A DNA stretch of 64,000 nt, taken from the NCBI GenBank assembly GCA_027574665.1, contig CM050649.1, positions 65,128,150 through 65,192,149 of the forward strand, in the 5' to 3' direction. The stretch is from Rhynochetos jubatus (Eukaryota > Chordata > Aves > Eurypygiformes > Rhynochetidae). The position numbers were made by a program, and so were the translations under genes. Under the pieces are notes generated by a model. It searched no databases. It was given only the letters and a program-made list of their open reading frames with translations, and was not told the DNA's origin. Positions 1 to 14,157 of this stretch are shown here, in pieces. Positions within the stretch are counted from its first letter, which is position 1. The number at the start of each line of letters is the position of its first letter.

Positions 1-3000
1 TTTAAAGATCGCAGAATTTTGATAGAATTTCTTTTTCCCTGAATTTTTAATAAATCAGACATTATTTTTGATTCTTCTGTCATGAGGTTGGTCCTCTAAT
101 ATGTCTATGCAGGGCCCTGCAAAGTCCCTCTTGACATGAATTTGGAATAATATAAGTTGTAAGTGACTGAAAGAGGCATGTTATACAGGCTCTGTAAATT
201 AAGTAGTCCCTAAGTTTCTTCAGTCTACCATCAGGTCTTTCTATATAATGCAAAGTTCATTTTTCCCTTCTGGTAAGGTGTGGAAAGATTTGATTATAGC
301 AGTGGATAGTCCTTAATTTTGTAGCTGTTTTACTTACCAGTTATGTGCCCAGAGCTCTCAGAGGTATTTCTTGCTGTATAACTGAAAATGTTGGAGAAGG
401 AAGGGTCCAAATTATCAGAAAGATACCACGATTCATTATTCCTCCTCCCAGTGAGATTTCTCGCCAGATGAAAATGTTCAGCCAGATGAAAATGAACCAG
501 CTCTGATGCTCAGCCATTTAGTTTACATTTTCAGACATTTCACAGAGAACGCCAACAAGACAGGTTGCATTGAAACCCCTTGACCCATATATTATTGAGA
601 AAACATAATCAATAATTCTCCCACTGTTTAGTATTTTCATAGGGTGTTGAAACATCTACATGGTGTTTATCCAGTGCATAGGTGACTAGTTTAGTGTCGT
701 TATTACCTGAAACCTGGCTGCAACACGGCATACTTCAGTTTGAAGTCATCTTTTGCTATGATTGAGAATTTTATTTGCATATGTGCAATAGGCTCCCTTT
801 TTTTCAGACAATGAAACGAGATTAAGAACTGATAAATGCCATGTATATTTTGAGTCAGTGTTTACCACTCGGTGGGCTTTTCAGTGTTTGCCACTCAGTG
901 AAGTGCTAGTCCTTTAACTAACTAAGCGTGTATTTATTGAAGAGATTTGAAATGATACAACATGCAGTGAAACTGGGTTGGAAGTTGCAATCCTACTATA
1001 TTTGTTAGTCACAGAAATTACTCATTTAAAGTTATTTGGATAACAGCTAAAGCTTAATTAAATTGAATTGGGGTTGCAAGGCATCTTTAGGAAAAACTGT
1101 GCTGTATAATGAAAAGCTTAAGGAAAAGGAGAACAAATGTGACCTGGGTTGTCTGCCACTTTGAGCTTGAGTTTAATTTTACCAGGACTACTTCAAACAA
1201 TGTATTTGATGTCTGTCCCCATTTCTTTGAAAAATAATGGATGGGATGGTAGCTGCTGGAAAGTTGGAAAAGATCGTGCTTGGTATTTGCAGAGGTTTCT
1301 GTCTATGCGGAAAGCTGTTGACAGACCACATCACAGCCTGATAGATTCTAGCATATTTAATTAAGGTAATTGATTTTATCTGGGACAAATTCTTTGATTT
1401 GGAGAATGTAGGAAAAAGCTATTTTAAACTTTGTGAGGTTCTACATATTAAGCTGATGAAACTGCTGAAGTTTCAGTCATCAGGATATGGGATTAAGGCT
1501 GCTTTTGCAGAGGAGAACTTGAACGTAGACCTCAATTACTGGTGGTCCAGTTTTAAGACAAAACAAACCTTCTTTACTTTCACTGATCCATTTATGATGG
1601 ATCACAAGTCCCGTGTCAGATTTTCACATGCTGAGGTGAACAAACCTCTTTAACAAACATCAACGTGAATTACTTGTGCTCACAACTATGAAACACTAAT
1701 GTTCTGTATCATCAATATCTTGAGGAGAAGGTGCTAGGAAACAAACACATGTAAGACAACAACTGGTACAAAAATATACTGGAAATGCAAAGTAAATTGT
1801 TTACTTTGATGATAGAGAATATTTTAATTAAAGGAACAAAAAGAATATTACTGTGTACAGAGTTCAAGAACAGTTAATACTGATAAAAGTGTTTTTGATT
1901 TTAATAATTTTGTAGGTGGATTAAATATGGCAAATATTTCATCTAGGTCTTAAGTACAGAACTCCTTCTTCTGCCCTTCATTATTCTTCTGAGATGTATA
2001 GTAAGATTTTATTTAATGACTGCATCGAAATAATACTTTGACTTACCCTGCTTATGTCAGGCTGGAATTTCAATTAGTTAAGATGAAAATGTCTTCTTTG
2101 CCTACTTTGCCTTTGTAAAGGACTATGTAAAATAAAGATTGAGTGCTCTGAGTTGTACGATAATTGTTCAATAATGTTCGTTCTCCTTTTAGTAATGTTG
2201 GGATATGGTGCCATCATTTGTATCCTAATAAAATGTAATTAGATATTGAATGTTTGCCTCAAAAATATTCGTCCTGAGCTGCCTTTTTTCGAGAAGTCTG
2301 GCAGTGGACTGTGATTTGGAACGTACTCAGTTCTACTGCTGCATCGCATCCTACTATATTTTCTTTCTCAAATGTTTAGTAATGCTTTAGTGTTTAATAG
2401 GTCTTACTTTGGTGCATACTGCAGGTGAGAGACATCAAACCACGTACCTATGTTCTTAAAAATGTATTTAAGTGCCTAGCTTTATCTGGTTTAGGAAGAT
2501 GTTGGCTGAAGTGATATGCTTGCCGAAATGGAGTGAATGATGAAAAAATCAGAGTAAAACTTGGAAGTCCTTGGCTGTCAGTACTACATGCAAGCCACTA
2601 TCTTACAGTAGTAGACATCTCAAAAGCCTTTTTAAACTTTATGTAATTATAAAAAGGTCCAGTAGTTTCCTCCACAGTTGAAATACAGCTACCTAGCTCC
2701 ATAGGGTATAGTTTCTTGTTTTGCACTTATAATAGCTTTTGGCTTAGAGGACACAGTAGTAGTATAAATTGCAAGAGAAATCTCCTCTATTTCTGCTGCT
2801 GTGAACCAAAACTGGGTTAAAAAATGATCCTAGGGCTCCTTTCCCGTTTTCTTCATCTTCGACTTCATCTTCTTTGCCACCTCCGCCTTCTCATATCATC
2901 TGCTTTCTTTCACTCAAATGCTTCTCTGACATTTCTGGAGTGCAGTTTTTCTGCTGTTTTGTTTCTTCAGTTTCTTACCTATTAGTAAAATACCAGAGTA

Positions 3001-3594
3001 TTTTTGTACGAGAATTTTTCAGACTTCCCTGTTCTGAACAAGATGATGGTAGGACAGTGTCAATGTCCCTTTCCTGCAAATACCCCTTATTCAAAAACAG
3101 AGGTGGGAGGCAAATAGCTTGTGCTACATTTTCAGCCACCCACTTCAATATAGTGAACTTCCTCAAGTCACCTGAAACCAAAACTGGTTGGAGCAGGCTA
3201 TATTCCTCTGTGAAGTTTAATCTCAGTGGGATGGGTGCTTCCAAGGACATATCAAACCACTCAGTTGCTGAGCTTATTGTAATGATGGTGTCGCTACCCT
3301 GTTACAGCTGTTGAGTTTCCAGGACTCAGCTAGTAGTGCTGGGCCATGATGCAGTCCTACAGCTGCACCATGGGCACCAGAGCTGTCTGTGTGCCCTTTT
3401 AACTCTGTTCTCATTTGTACAGTGCATTTGCTGGGTTTACTGAATCCTCTAGTGTGTCACCTACCATGCAGAAAAATCTGTCGTGTCTAAACAGTTTCCC
3501 TCATGCAGTCTTATAAGATTACTTTTGGAGGTAGACCTACTCAGTCATCAATGATAACTTGAATAGGAATTCTGCATAGGAATGCAGTACTTTG
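1..3594. other. Unique AT-rich intron, nothing identified
   Basis: Unique-looking AT-rich sequence with short frames only. The 146-codon plus-strand frame at 2874-3314 has no recognisable motif, is rich in Cys, Phe and Ser in the manner of non-coding T-rich DNA, and overlaps an equally open antisense frame. I see no repeat family I can name. Confidence 0.6.
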
Positions 3595-4069
3595 CATACT
3601 TTGAGGTACTGGAGCGTGTCCAGAGAAGGGCCATGGAGCTGGGGAAGGGTCTGGAGCACAAGTCCTGTGAGGAGCGGCTGAGGGAACTGGGGGTGTTCAG
3701 CATGGACAAGAGGAGGCTCAGGGGAGACCTTATTACTCCCTATAGCTACCTGAAAGGAGGTTGCAGAGAGGTGAGGGTTGGTCTCTTCTCCCAAGTGACA
3801 AGTGATAGGACAAGAAGAAATGGCCTCAAGTTGCACCAGGGGAGGTTTAGATTGGATATTAGGAAAAATTTCTTCACTGTGAAAGGGTTATCAGGCACTG
3901 GAACGGGCTGCCCAGGGAAGTGATGGAGTCACCATCCCTGGAGGGATTTAAGAGATGTGTAAATGTGATGCTTAGGGACGTGGCTTAGTGGTGGACTTGG
4001 CAGTGTTAGGTTAATGGCTGGACTTGATCATAAAGGTCTTTTCCAATGTAAAGGATTCTATGATTCTAT
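3595..4069 (+). mobile_element. CR1 LINE, 5'-truncated 3' end
   Basis: CR1 retrotransposon tail in sense orientation. It begins near GGTACTGGAGCGTGTCCAGAG, runs through the 3' region (CTGGAGCACAAGTCCTGTGAG, CCAGGGGAGGTTTAGATTGG, GGGCTGCCCAGGGAAGTG) and ends at AAGGATTCTATGATTCTAT, the short tandem terminus typical of bird CR1. It is 5' truncated, as most CR1 copies are. The 113-codon open frame inside it (3582-3923) is a by-product of the CR1 sequence. It closely resembles the 3' half of the CR1 copy ending at 57813, so both probably belong to the same subfamily. Confidence 0.9.
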
Positions 4070-6712
4070 ATAGACACTAAAATGACGTAATCAAGCAAAT
4101 CTTGTATTGCCAAATTTTGTCTGTCAGCTTTCACTGACTACCTTCCTGGATGTTAAAGATGAACCCCTGGCCCACAATCAGGAGACGAATCTGGGATCAT
4201 TATAGTCCTGAAGCTGATCAGGAGGTGCCTACCCAAAATATGTCAAACAGTTTATATTGTATGTGAGACCTTTGATTCGGGAAATGGTAGTGTGCATGCC
4301 CCTATCAGATGCATTTTAACAGATATCTAAAATAACTCTCAAAGGCTTATGGTTCCATCCCGTGGTAACAAAATAATAAATGAGGTTCCTGAGATTTTGG
4401 AGAAGGCACTGTTCACTGCACTGCATTTGTTCCTTGAGCAGACATTGTTTATGCTTATACTGCTGCTGCATGTGCCTTCTAGAAGCACTGAAACAATTTA
4501 AGTTTTGCCCATAGAAATGCTCTGTGCATAAGCTTGTAAACTGGAAGTCATGCCTTCTACATAATGATTAATAGTATGGTAGGAAAAACAATGTCTTTAC
4601 CAGTGTTAAGCTGATGAACCTTAATTTAAGACGCTTCTCCTGCCCTTTTAATGCCACTGGTTAGTGACTTACTCTTAGTTGTCACAGTGGATGGAATTGT
4701 AACTCCTGTCTAATCCTGCCATTGCAAGGGGTGGCATTCAGTAATTTTTATGGTACCTTCAGATTCTCTGGTTCTATGCTCATAAATCTGTAGTGGATTT
4801 ATTTAAATGCAGGCGGTATTTCACCTGTTTATAAAAGACTCCACCATGCCCTGTGTGCAATGTGATTGAAGTTAGGAGGATGTGGTCAGTAAGGAGTTAA
4901 GTAATAATCCTGACCTTCAGGGCTAGGGCTGCCCAGAGCAGCATTCAGGCTGAAATTATTTGAATATTTGCTAATCTTGCTTAATTGCTGTGTCTCGTGG
5001 AAAGTGTTCCCTTCCCCCATGGGACTCAGAACTCCAAAATGCTTAAAATATCTTCATAGCAAAATGTCAGCAAGCTAAATTAGCCTAGACAGACAGTCCT
5101 ATAACTGCAGCTATAGCCTTGAAGTAATCTTCAAATAACAGGCTCAGCTTTCTTTAGAGATTGCTTATGTATTGTTTATCCTCACACATTGTATTGTGCC
5201 ACATAGGGAAACCCCGGGTTTTTTAAAGCATTCTTTTGATACAAATAATCACTTTCCATTCCAGAAACAATTCTCCTAAGCTTGTTTTGCTTACCAGGCT
5301 GATCTGTACAACTTGGGAAATGAATCTATAGTAGCAAATGATTCCATTAGTTGTTCTCAGCCAATCCACAGATGGAAAAACACTGGGTGAACTGTAAGCA
5401 ATGATGTTTGTTTAATGACTGCTTGCTCTTGAGAGTGCCCATGTGGCAGCAAATGAGTCAAGCTGATGAGACGCACAGACACCTGTGCAGGTTTGTGTGT
5501 AATAAACAGTTTTTGAAGAACATCTCGTGGTGCATGAGCCAATGTGTGCTGCTGCATCCTGCATTTTGCACACCTTTGCCGCTCAAGAACATGCTTCTGG
5601 CTGGGGAACTTCTCTGGTGACCTGGCAAAGAGGTAAAATCTGTGAATCCTACTCTTCTGCGATTCAGGCATTCCATTCCAGCTGGAGTGGTGAGGTTAAT
5701 GCCAGCTCAACAGTTGCACAAATGAAGACGGATTTTCAAATTAGAAACACAAGTTTTGATAAGGCTGAGTTACTTTGTGAGTGTGGATCTAGAGAATCTG
5801 TTAATGTACACACCAGGTAGCAAGACTTGTATCAGAGATTTTGCTTCTCTCAAACTTTGTTATGCTGTGGAAATCCCAGGTCTCTGTGTCATCCAGTGCA
5901 TGCTTTAAGTAGTCAGGAGTGTTGATTAGACACGGCCCTTGCCATCACCTTCTCTCTGCATTGACTGGAGTCTCTATTACAACTTTTCTGTCTTATTTCC
6001 CTTTCCCCGCCTCTGCTTACCATAGTTAAAATGGTGCAATTTATGTTCTGTTACCAGGTATCTACTGTAGCTTTCTTCATAACAAAACACTGAACTTTTT
6101 AGGGATCAAGAAATCAGACCAGTACTCAGTGAATTATAATACAGAGCTTCTCTCTTTATTAACCTATCAGGACATTTCACAGAAAGTTACACAAAAATAA
6201 TTTACCCAAAATAAAAAACTGAAGATAATTGTTAGTTAACACCTAAATAATTGCAAATAGCTTGTGGACATGTTTTTCAAAACCCAAAATTTCTGGGATT
6301 TTCTTAAGACTTGTTCCAATTTTTTTTAAGTCAATCGGTGCTTTATTAAAAAGCTTCATGAGATTTGACTTCAGAAAGAGAGAACGTAAGGTCTGATTGT
6401 GATATTCCTAACCTTACTGGTCAGTCCTTTTAGCTTTGGGATTCTAGTGACTTACGATAGGCTGACTGTAGCAGAATGAAGACACTAGAGTCTAGCCTTC
6501 CTTGCAGTTTTCTTACATAACTTTATCAAGTTTGTGTAATAGAATATAATCCTTATGTGATAAAATTTCCATTGAAAGATCCCCCCTACCCGTTCCCAGT
6601 CACACATGCTTGCATTCCTGTACAGAATGTAGTATCCTGACTGTTGCACTGTGAAGAGCTTTTCCAAATCCCATTAAGAACCTTCTGTTTTGTGAGTGGG
6701 GTAAAAATAATT

Positions 6713-6737
6713 AAAAAAAAAAAAAAAAAAAAAAAAA
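6713..6737 (+). repeat. Poly-A tract (25 A)
   Basis: An uninterrupted run of 25 adenines preceded by AAAAATAATT. I see no recognisable retroposed gene or SINE body immediately upstream, so this is recorded as a simple homopolymer, likely length-variable, rather than as the tail of a processed pseudogene. Confidence 0.9.
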
Positions 6738-9325
6738 GGTGAGTTAATATTTTCCCAGATAGTTTAATTCCTACTGAAGAAGACTTCATTCTCGTTTTGG
6801 ATATTTACTAACACCAGTGTTTGGTAGTAAACACTGAAGTGCTACTTTCTTTGCATTTGGCTCCTAATGATTCGGAAAGTATCAATCACTGAAACAGTTA
6901 CAAAAAATCTTAGTCAGTAGATGTTATTTAAGAGACTCAGACTGTCCAGAGGGCAGTAGACATAGATTGCTCTTAAAATTGCAAGATGTCAATGAATTTT
7001 TGCCAGCAGTTAATCTATAGCGTGAAAAGTAGAAAACTTCTGACACAGTTTTAAGTTTAATTATTGTTCTGGTCATTCTGGTAGATAGAAGTTCCTCTAA
7101 ATCTGTTGAAAGCAACAGAGTTTCATATATTGCTATGCAATTTTCTGGGCCTGTCACAGGTGATTATATGGGTTTTTTTGTTTGTTTGGGCTCTTTCCTC
7201 CTTTTAGAGCTGGAATGTTCTCAGTGCATTTGATGCTGTTTAATGCTATAAATGCACAATGACTAATTTTGTTTTTAAACATCCTTTTTGTTGTTTAACA
7301 CATAGAATAGTAAATATTATAGACTTTAAGAAACATTCAGTGATATTCACAGAATTTGTTTCTACTGATTGTAATTTTTCTAATAAAGGAAAATTTTCCT
7401 ATTTTCCTAATAAAGCATGTGTGTGTATTTGACTAATCTTTCTTTGTTTTAAAGGGTAGTTTGGGATTGGCCAATGTGTGCACAATGGAATTAAGTGAAT
7501 TGTAAGAACAGACATTCAGCCTTTGCTGTACTACATGCGTACTATCTTGTTGATGAATTTTAGGTTGAAGGCGAAGCCAATAGGTTTCCAATTAAATTGT
7601 GCCAGAACGCAGAATTCTACTTAAAAATTACACCCACCCTTAAAAATGGAAGGCAAGGAGGCAACTTTGGCCCTAGAAGATTTGTTGTGGGCAAAAATGG
7701 CTGCTGCCATGATTATTGTGATGCAGGAGTGTGTATGCGTGCCCTAATTTTCCTCAGTATTCAACAGAAAGATGTAGTCCAGGTAGGTAGTTGCAGGGAG
7801 ACTAATTTGCCTCAGGAGTTAAATAAGGAGCCCAAACCACCAGAATAGCAACAGGCAAGGTTTTTGCATCAGAACATTTTAGAACACAGGAGTCTTCAAA
7901 ATCAGGGGGGAAACAAAAACAACCCCCCACGCTGTTCCTTTATAGTTTACTAAGAACAAAATAGCAGAAAAACCTGCATGATAATACCTCTATGACAGCT
8001 AAAGAAGATTGACGTGGAGCTTCATGGGGCACCTCAGGTAATTGCAATTTCTGCTGTATACAGATTCTTTGCTTATTTTGTGCTGCTTCAGCACTTTTCA
8101 AAATAAAGTCGTTGTCACTTAAGTGAACATATGTAATACAACAGATTTAGTTGATGAATTGGTCCAAAACCTTCCTTGTGTATATTCACTGGAATTGTGC
8201 CACAGATGAAATATTGGTTATTTTTTTTTTCTTCTCTAGCTGAGAATTATATTCTGAGTTATTATTTTACATCAAAAGGCAAATGCTAATAATAGCAATC
8301 AGCTTGCTTAGTCCAACATCCTAAGTGTGTTCATGGCATAATGATTTCAGCTATTGTGCTTTATCAGCGATATGCTTGGGGACTGTGCCAGCTGAAGAGC
8401 GTATAGTGTAAAGTAACACCACTGACATACTAACATTAAGAATTTTTAGTATTCCTTAAATGTACAATGTTTTAAAAACTATTAAACATAATACTGTTCT
8501 CATTCAGTCCTTGACTCGCTTTATTAACACTAACTTTAAGATTTGCTAGAAGAAATTGCCAGTAGAAAGATTTGCTTTCTCACTGCTGCATTAATCTAAG
8601 ATTCTACACATGGCCTAAATTATACATGATAGAAAAGAGAGAGGAGTAGAGAAATTTAATTAAATTAAATGACTAAGTTGTCTCAGTCCAAACATACTTG
8701 GTCAAAAACTGTGCCAGCAATTGCTGTAGCAGTGTTCAGGCTGACCCCAACTGAAATACAGCTAAAATGTACTGTTTTAAATTTTAAAAAATAGAATTAA
8801 ACCAAAGAGAAATCCCGTAAATAAAGACCTGGTAAATAATGTTACCAATAAAAAGAAGAATTCACAGCTATTAGCTGAAGTTTTGTTTGTGTATATCCAC
8901 TTCTTGATGGAGTGTGTTGCTATGAATTCTGCAGAAGACTGGCAGGGAAAGATCTGCAAAGATGCATCATATTTTTCCAGGTTCCCTGGTGACCAGCACA
9001 TTACCCATCTACTGGTTCCCCTACTACACATTCAGGGTTTTTAGGGCACTAAAAGGTTTTGCCTGAATGCCCCATTACTCATAAAAACAGATTTCCCCAT
9101 ACATTCAAAGTGGTTATTCAGAGTTTTCTGGCTCTTGCGGTCTCGGGTGACAGTCAAGTTCTGTGTTGCTGAGCTACATGTCCTTTGTCAAGCTCATGCT
9201 TCATCCCAGACTGATACCTAAAAACAAGGCTCTGGAGACAATGCTTTTCAGATGAGATAATGTATGTATTCTACATATTTCATTTGTATCTTACATATTC
9301 TTCTAAATACTACTTTGCAAATTGG

Positions 9326-9370
9326 GAAAAAAAAAACAACCACCAAAAAACCAACAAACAAACCATCCTC
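9326..9370 (+). repeat. A/C-rich low-complexity stretch
   Basis: An A10 run followed by irregular CAAC, CCACC and AAACC units. It is low-complexity with no clear unit length. Confidence 0.75.
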
Positions 9371-12308
9371 CAAACCCTTAGGCTTTATTATTTTCTTCTC
9401 TACATGTTGATGTATAAACTTATATTTAATTTTGATTCTTACTTTTTCTTCAAGGTTTATCTATCTTGGATGTTACTATGTTGCTCCTAAAAGTTTTGTG
9501 ATGCTTTGATGCATCAATGATATTTTCTTTGGTAGGAATTTTTATTATGAAACAAAATAAAGGAAGATTAAAAGCCCCCTTACATTGTGTGATAGCAAAT
9601 CCATTGAAAATAATAATTTATTTTAGTAATCCATTCAATAGAAGGCAAGGCCTGATTGCTTAACATATACTGGCCTTCTGAAATTAATGTTAATGAAGCA
9701 ATACCATAATTCACAAAAACTAAGGACAACTCATTGACATCTTGTTGCAGGGAAATATGGTCTCACTGCGGTGGGAACTGAGGTTGCCCTATTGTCAGTA
9801 TTTTCTCCACTGGCAAAGGTGTCTTTGCTGCTTTCTCCTTCTGTGGCCCCAAGTACTTCTCTTGCCTTTACCACAGACTGCAAGGCTGATGGTCGTGGCA
9901 GTGCAGTGCTTTGTCCAGCTGTGTCCATTGTTTTTCAACTGATGTTCTCCACAAAGCAGCTCTGTATCCATCGCATTGGCACAACTGAGGGACAGCATGC
10001 AATGATAGAGAAATATGGATACAGAAAGTTGAAGCAAGCTTTTATAGGTGTATGGGAGTATGATTCCAATTTTCATGGTCTGGTGGGTTTGAGTTAGTAT
10101 GAGAGAGCAATCTGCAGGCCTTAGAAAACTTTCTGGAAGTTTCCCAGAACTGGGATCCACCATCTTTAGGAGTTCTGGTGTCTGTCTTTCCCTTTGAGAA
10201 ATAGTCACTATTTGGGTTTAACTTTTCCCTCAAATTTTCCCTTAAAGGTATTTCCATTTTTAAATCCTATCCTAAGTACAGTTATGAGGGCCATAGATCA
10301 CATTTGCTTGTTTGTTACCAAGTTGTTTGAGGGAGTTTTCCTTTGTCACATCAAGATGCTTTGAGCAGCAAAGCTGGTCAGCTGTCAGCATTATTTTTCA
10401 GTTTGGGTTGTAAACAAAGTGTTTGCACTAAATAACTGTTCCTTGTCCCAGGAGAAGTTGGTAGTGCTGAATTACATTATATATGTGAATCATAAGTGTA
10501 TGATTTTCCCAACATACACATGCAGAACTGATCATCATGGAATAACATGACTCTAAACAATCACAGTGGCCATCACTAGCTCTTGGTAAAGGCGAGACAT
10601 GAGGGTACTTGAACAAACCTGAGGTGATTGTGCCCTCAGCTCAAACAACTAACAACTGCTCTTGCTGAGGACATGGAGCTGCTCTCACAGAACGGGAAGC
10701 TGGATGGTACCTCAGCATCACGTGACTGTGCTCACAATCCTGAATTCCTGCTTGTGAAGTAAACTTCATTGGTTACAGCCACTTGCCTGGTGTCCCAGGT
10801 AGTTTTACTTCACTAGTGGGTTGGGCTGAGAGTGGTCATTGTTGAGTTGCAACTCCACTGGAGTTCCATTGGGAATTCTTGCAATTAAAAATGGAATTCC
10901 AGGACTTTAGTCACCTGTGCTTATCTGTCCATCCACTAACGGCCTGCCTAAGCCAATTGCTTATGTATGTGTGTACAGAAGGCCTGGCACTCTCTCTCTG
11001 TGACACTAATTTGACTTCTGTCGCTGTCGTGCTCTCCTCTCTGTGTGTTTTTTTCTCTTGAGCTTTTCTTGGTGTAGTAAATACTTTGCTTTACAGACTG
11101 GCTCTGAGACTTCTGGTGTGGGATCCTGTTTTACATTAATCCTGTAGCGCAGTCTTAATACAAATCAGTGACATCATAATTAATAGCATCTTCTGAATTC
11201 TGTTGTGATGAGCATGGTGTGTGTCATGCATTCAGCACAGCAAAAGAATTTTTAAATGGGCAAAGAGAGGTCCTTAAAGGATAAGCTGGAAAAAAATATC
11301 TTCATTATGCTGTTGTACAGTACTGTTGTGAGATATTGGTTTACAAGGAAATTACACAAGTGTCTTTAAAAAATACAATTAGTATCACAGAAACATTACT
11401 GACTTCTATTCACAGCATTTAACAATGCAGTCATCTTCAAGGAAAACTTTGTATTTATTAATTTTAATAAATAGAATCTATTGGAATAAAACATGCTACA
11501 GTCAAGGACAAATTATGTGTAATATAGTGCTAATAGCACTTAGAATTTAAGAAATGTATCAGGTAAAATATCAAATCTATGCAAAACATGTAAATAGAAG
11601 ATCCACGTTATGCTTATAATTGGTTGCCGAGAAGTAATTTTTGAGAATAGTGAAAGTGATGCTTTCATCTGAAGAAGTAATTTTTCTTGAAAACCAAAAA
11701 TAGCTTCTTATTCAGATAGATTATCTATCTATGTTGCATGGAAACCATTTTCCTCTATTACTGTACTTATGTAACAATGGCTTCAGGCTGAAAAGTGCAA
11801 TTGTATTTTTGTTAAATTAACAGTTTAAGGTCAGGGTTTTTTTCCTGCCTCTGCTGCTTTATAGATATGTGCAGGTCTTATTTCACATAACCTCTGTGCC
11901 ATTGGATGACATACTGAGCTTCTGTAACATAATGGAAGGTTCACAGTAAAAAGTTGTGGACGGTTGACTTCCATCTTCTGCCTTTAGTCAAGTTGGAGTA
12001 CGTTACAGCTTCTGTTGTGAGCTGTCTGTGGATCCCAAAGGAAGGTGTTAGTATAAAAATTTAAAAGTTGAATTTAAGTAATTCTATTTTGCTGTATTGC
12101 TGATGAAAATGAACCCATTTTATAAAGACAAAAAAGGACATCTCAGAACTACTGGACTGGGTTTGCTTTTTGTTTTGGCTTTTGTGTTGTCATTCCACAT
12201 GAATAGCTTTTGGACAGACCCAGAGCTGTTTGGATAACACACTTTTCAATGCTTTTGAATCTTTGCATTTTATTTGTATTTAGCACTCAATTTTCTCCTC
12301 TTTTAATG

Positions 12309-12333
12309 ATTATTTCACTGCAAGTGAAATAAT
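12309..12333. repeat. Perfect inverted repeat, 11-bp arms, 3-bp spacer
   Basis: ATTATTTCACT, spacer GCA, then AGTGAAATAAT; the arms are exact reverse complements. As DNA it is a short, compact palindrome, and in nascent transcript it would form an 11-bp hairpin. No transposon or gene border is apparent next to it. Confidence 0.9.
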
Positions 12334-14078
12334 TTTGTATTACCTTTAGTTATTGAAACGTATTCTGAACTATGATTTTAGCTTTTTTTGAAGACTTTTT
12401 CCTCTAGGAATTTCTTTTCTGTGTATTTTCTCTGCAAGGCATGAGGACAAAATGTCTGAAGAAGAGTTTTCATGTGTCTGTGAATTCTCTATACTACTTC
12501 ATGATTTTCCATTTCAGCTGTCTCTGCCTCAGCCTTTGGAGAGCTGTGTATGTCCACCTTGGTGGTTCCTGAGTGTTCCCACCGTCTGCAAGTACTGATT
12601 TCTGCTTTCCCTCCTTGCAGACCTTCAGAGATACAAAGCTGTAACAAATAAGGCTGTGGTCCTTGGTGTTTATTAACACAGCACCCGTATCTGTAACTGC
12701 TGTGATATGCCTTTATTATAGATGAAGAGATATTTCAGACTCATGGTTTGACTGGGTAGGAGCGTATGCGCTCTAAAGAAAAGACAAATGAAATCTTTGT
12801 GTTAGTGATTTGGAAGCGAACCATTTGACAAAAAGTGTGTCATGAAATGGTGCTTCTCTCCATGAAACTCACCTGGGCTGGAGTGTAAGAACAGGGTGGT
12901 TGTGTAAAGACTGCATGGAGACTCTAAAAGAAAGCCTTGGTTTGTTCAGAGGTCATAAATGCATTCTAGCCCTTTATTTCAAGAGGAAACTCTAGTGCGA
13001 ATCTTGAGATCATATATTTGTGTTAGCTGAGGTTTGAAATCTTTTTTCCCCCATTTTTTAAATATCCAGTTCAGCATCCCTATAAACATACATTGGGAAG
13101 CGTTCTGCTACTGATCACACTTTCCCAGATAGGAAAACCCTGCACAGCTCAGTTAAATGTGGCAGTTATCAGCCATTTTTCTCCACGTACAACTGACCCT
13201 TGTCACAGTCTGTGAGTAGAAGCACTGCAACACCTCATCCTCAGAGAAAAGACTCCCAAGATGTGCCTTGAACGCAGCATCCTCTTCCCCAGCATCCTCT
13301 TCGGGGGCCTGGCTGGTAAGCGCCGTGATTGTTTTCTGGCCTTCCTAGCATCATTTGGAAGAGCTCTTGGGTCCATCTCTTTAGACACAAGATGCAAAAG
13401 GCTGGATGTGCTGTACCCCGTGAAGCATAGAATGCAGGCCTTGGCATGCTCAATCTCTTCCATGGGATCACATTTTTCCACTGCAAATCTGAAGGAAGCT
13501 TCACTGAATCAGGCACTAGTCTCATCCCGAAAATGTCATCTTAAAGCACTGCTGGTTGTAAAATTTCCTTGCCTGTTGCCTTGAAAAATGTATGTCTCTC
13601 AATAGGGTGAAACAGAGCTCAGTTTCACCATTTGAACAATCTTGTTACTCCCTTGTTTCCTCCAAAACCTGTAGTTAAGGATAAGGGTTAGGACTCCAAA
13701 TCTTACTTAGTCATTTCACTTCCTTTAAAAATCGTTCAAAGCTTGTAAGATTCTTCTTACTTTCCTAATTACCAACAAATAATATCCCAGAATGCCTTCC
13801 TACTCCTTCTAATGGTCCTTTTCTGCTACATCTCACTTCAGATGAGGTTTATTTGAAGTTTCCAGCACAGACAAATTTTGGAGATGCAACATGGCAAAAA
13901 GTGCTAAGAGACTTTTCAAAACATAATTAACACCTATTTATCCCGAGTCTCATATTTTACAAGTGGCTTTACCAAGCACTCTCAAATTTGGGCCAAAGAA
14001 AGGTCTGCTAATGAGAAATGTCTGCAGTATCTGAAAAAGAAATGAGCATTTTATTGTGTTAGATATTTATTTTGGTGG

Positions 14079-14157
14079 GTTTTTTTTTTTTTTGGCTTTT
14101 TTTGTTGTTGTTGTTGTTGTTTGTTTGTTTTGTTTTTGTTTTTGTTTTGTCTGTTTG
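14079..14157. repeat. T-rich tract with (GTT)n microsatellite
   Basis: A T15 run interrupted by GGC, then about six TTG units and irregular TTTG and TTTTG units. This is a low-complexity tract prone to length variation. It yields an artificial Lys/Thr/Gln-rich frame on the minus strand. Confidence 0.9.

Larger units (their letters stand above)
4070..14078. other. Unique AT-rich intron with small simple repeats
   Basis: No gene recognised. It contains an A25 tract (6713-6737), an A/C-rich low-complexity stretch (9326-9370) and an 11-bp-arm inverted repeat (12309-12333), listed separately. Overlapping opposed frames near 9742-10208 and 13203-13584 were examined and match nothing I recognise. 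Confidence 0.6.

Noticed and set aside
2874-3314. 146-codon frame rich in Cys, Phe and Ser
   Set aside because: Composition follows T-rich non-coding DNA. No domain, and an antisense frame overlaps it.
6713-6737. Poly-A tract considered as the tail of a retroposed mRNA
   Set aside because: No AATAAA-bearing transcript end or recognisable exon string precedes it.
10750-10815. Inverted match TGAAGTAAAC and GTTTTACTTCA separated by about 50 bp
   Set aside because: Arms are short and need a one-base indel. This is expected by chance in AT-rich DNA.
13203-13584. Overlapping open frames on both strands, with Arg/Lys-rich protein on the minus strand, considered as a processed pseudogene
   Set aside because: No family recognised, no poly-A tail or target duplication seen, and both strands are equally open.
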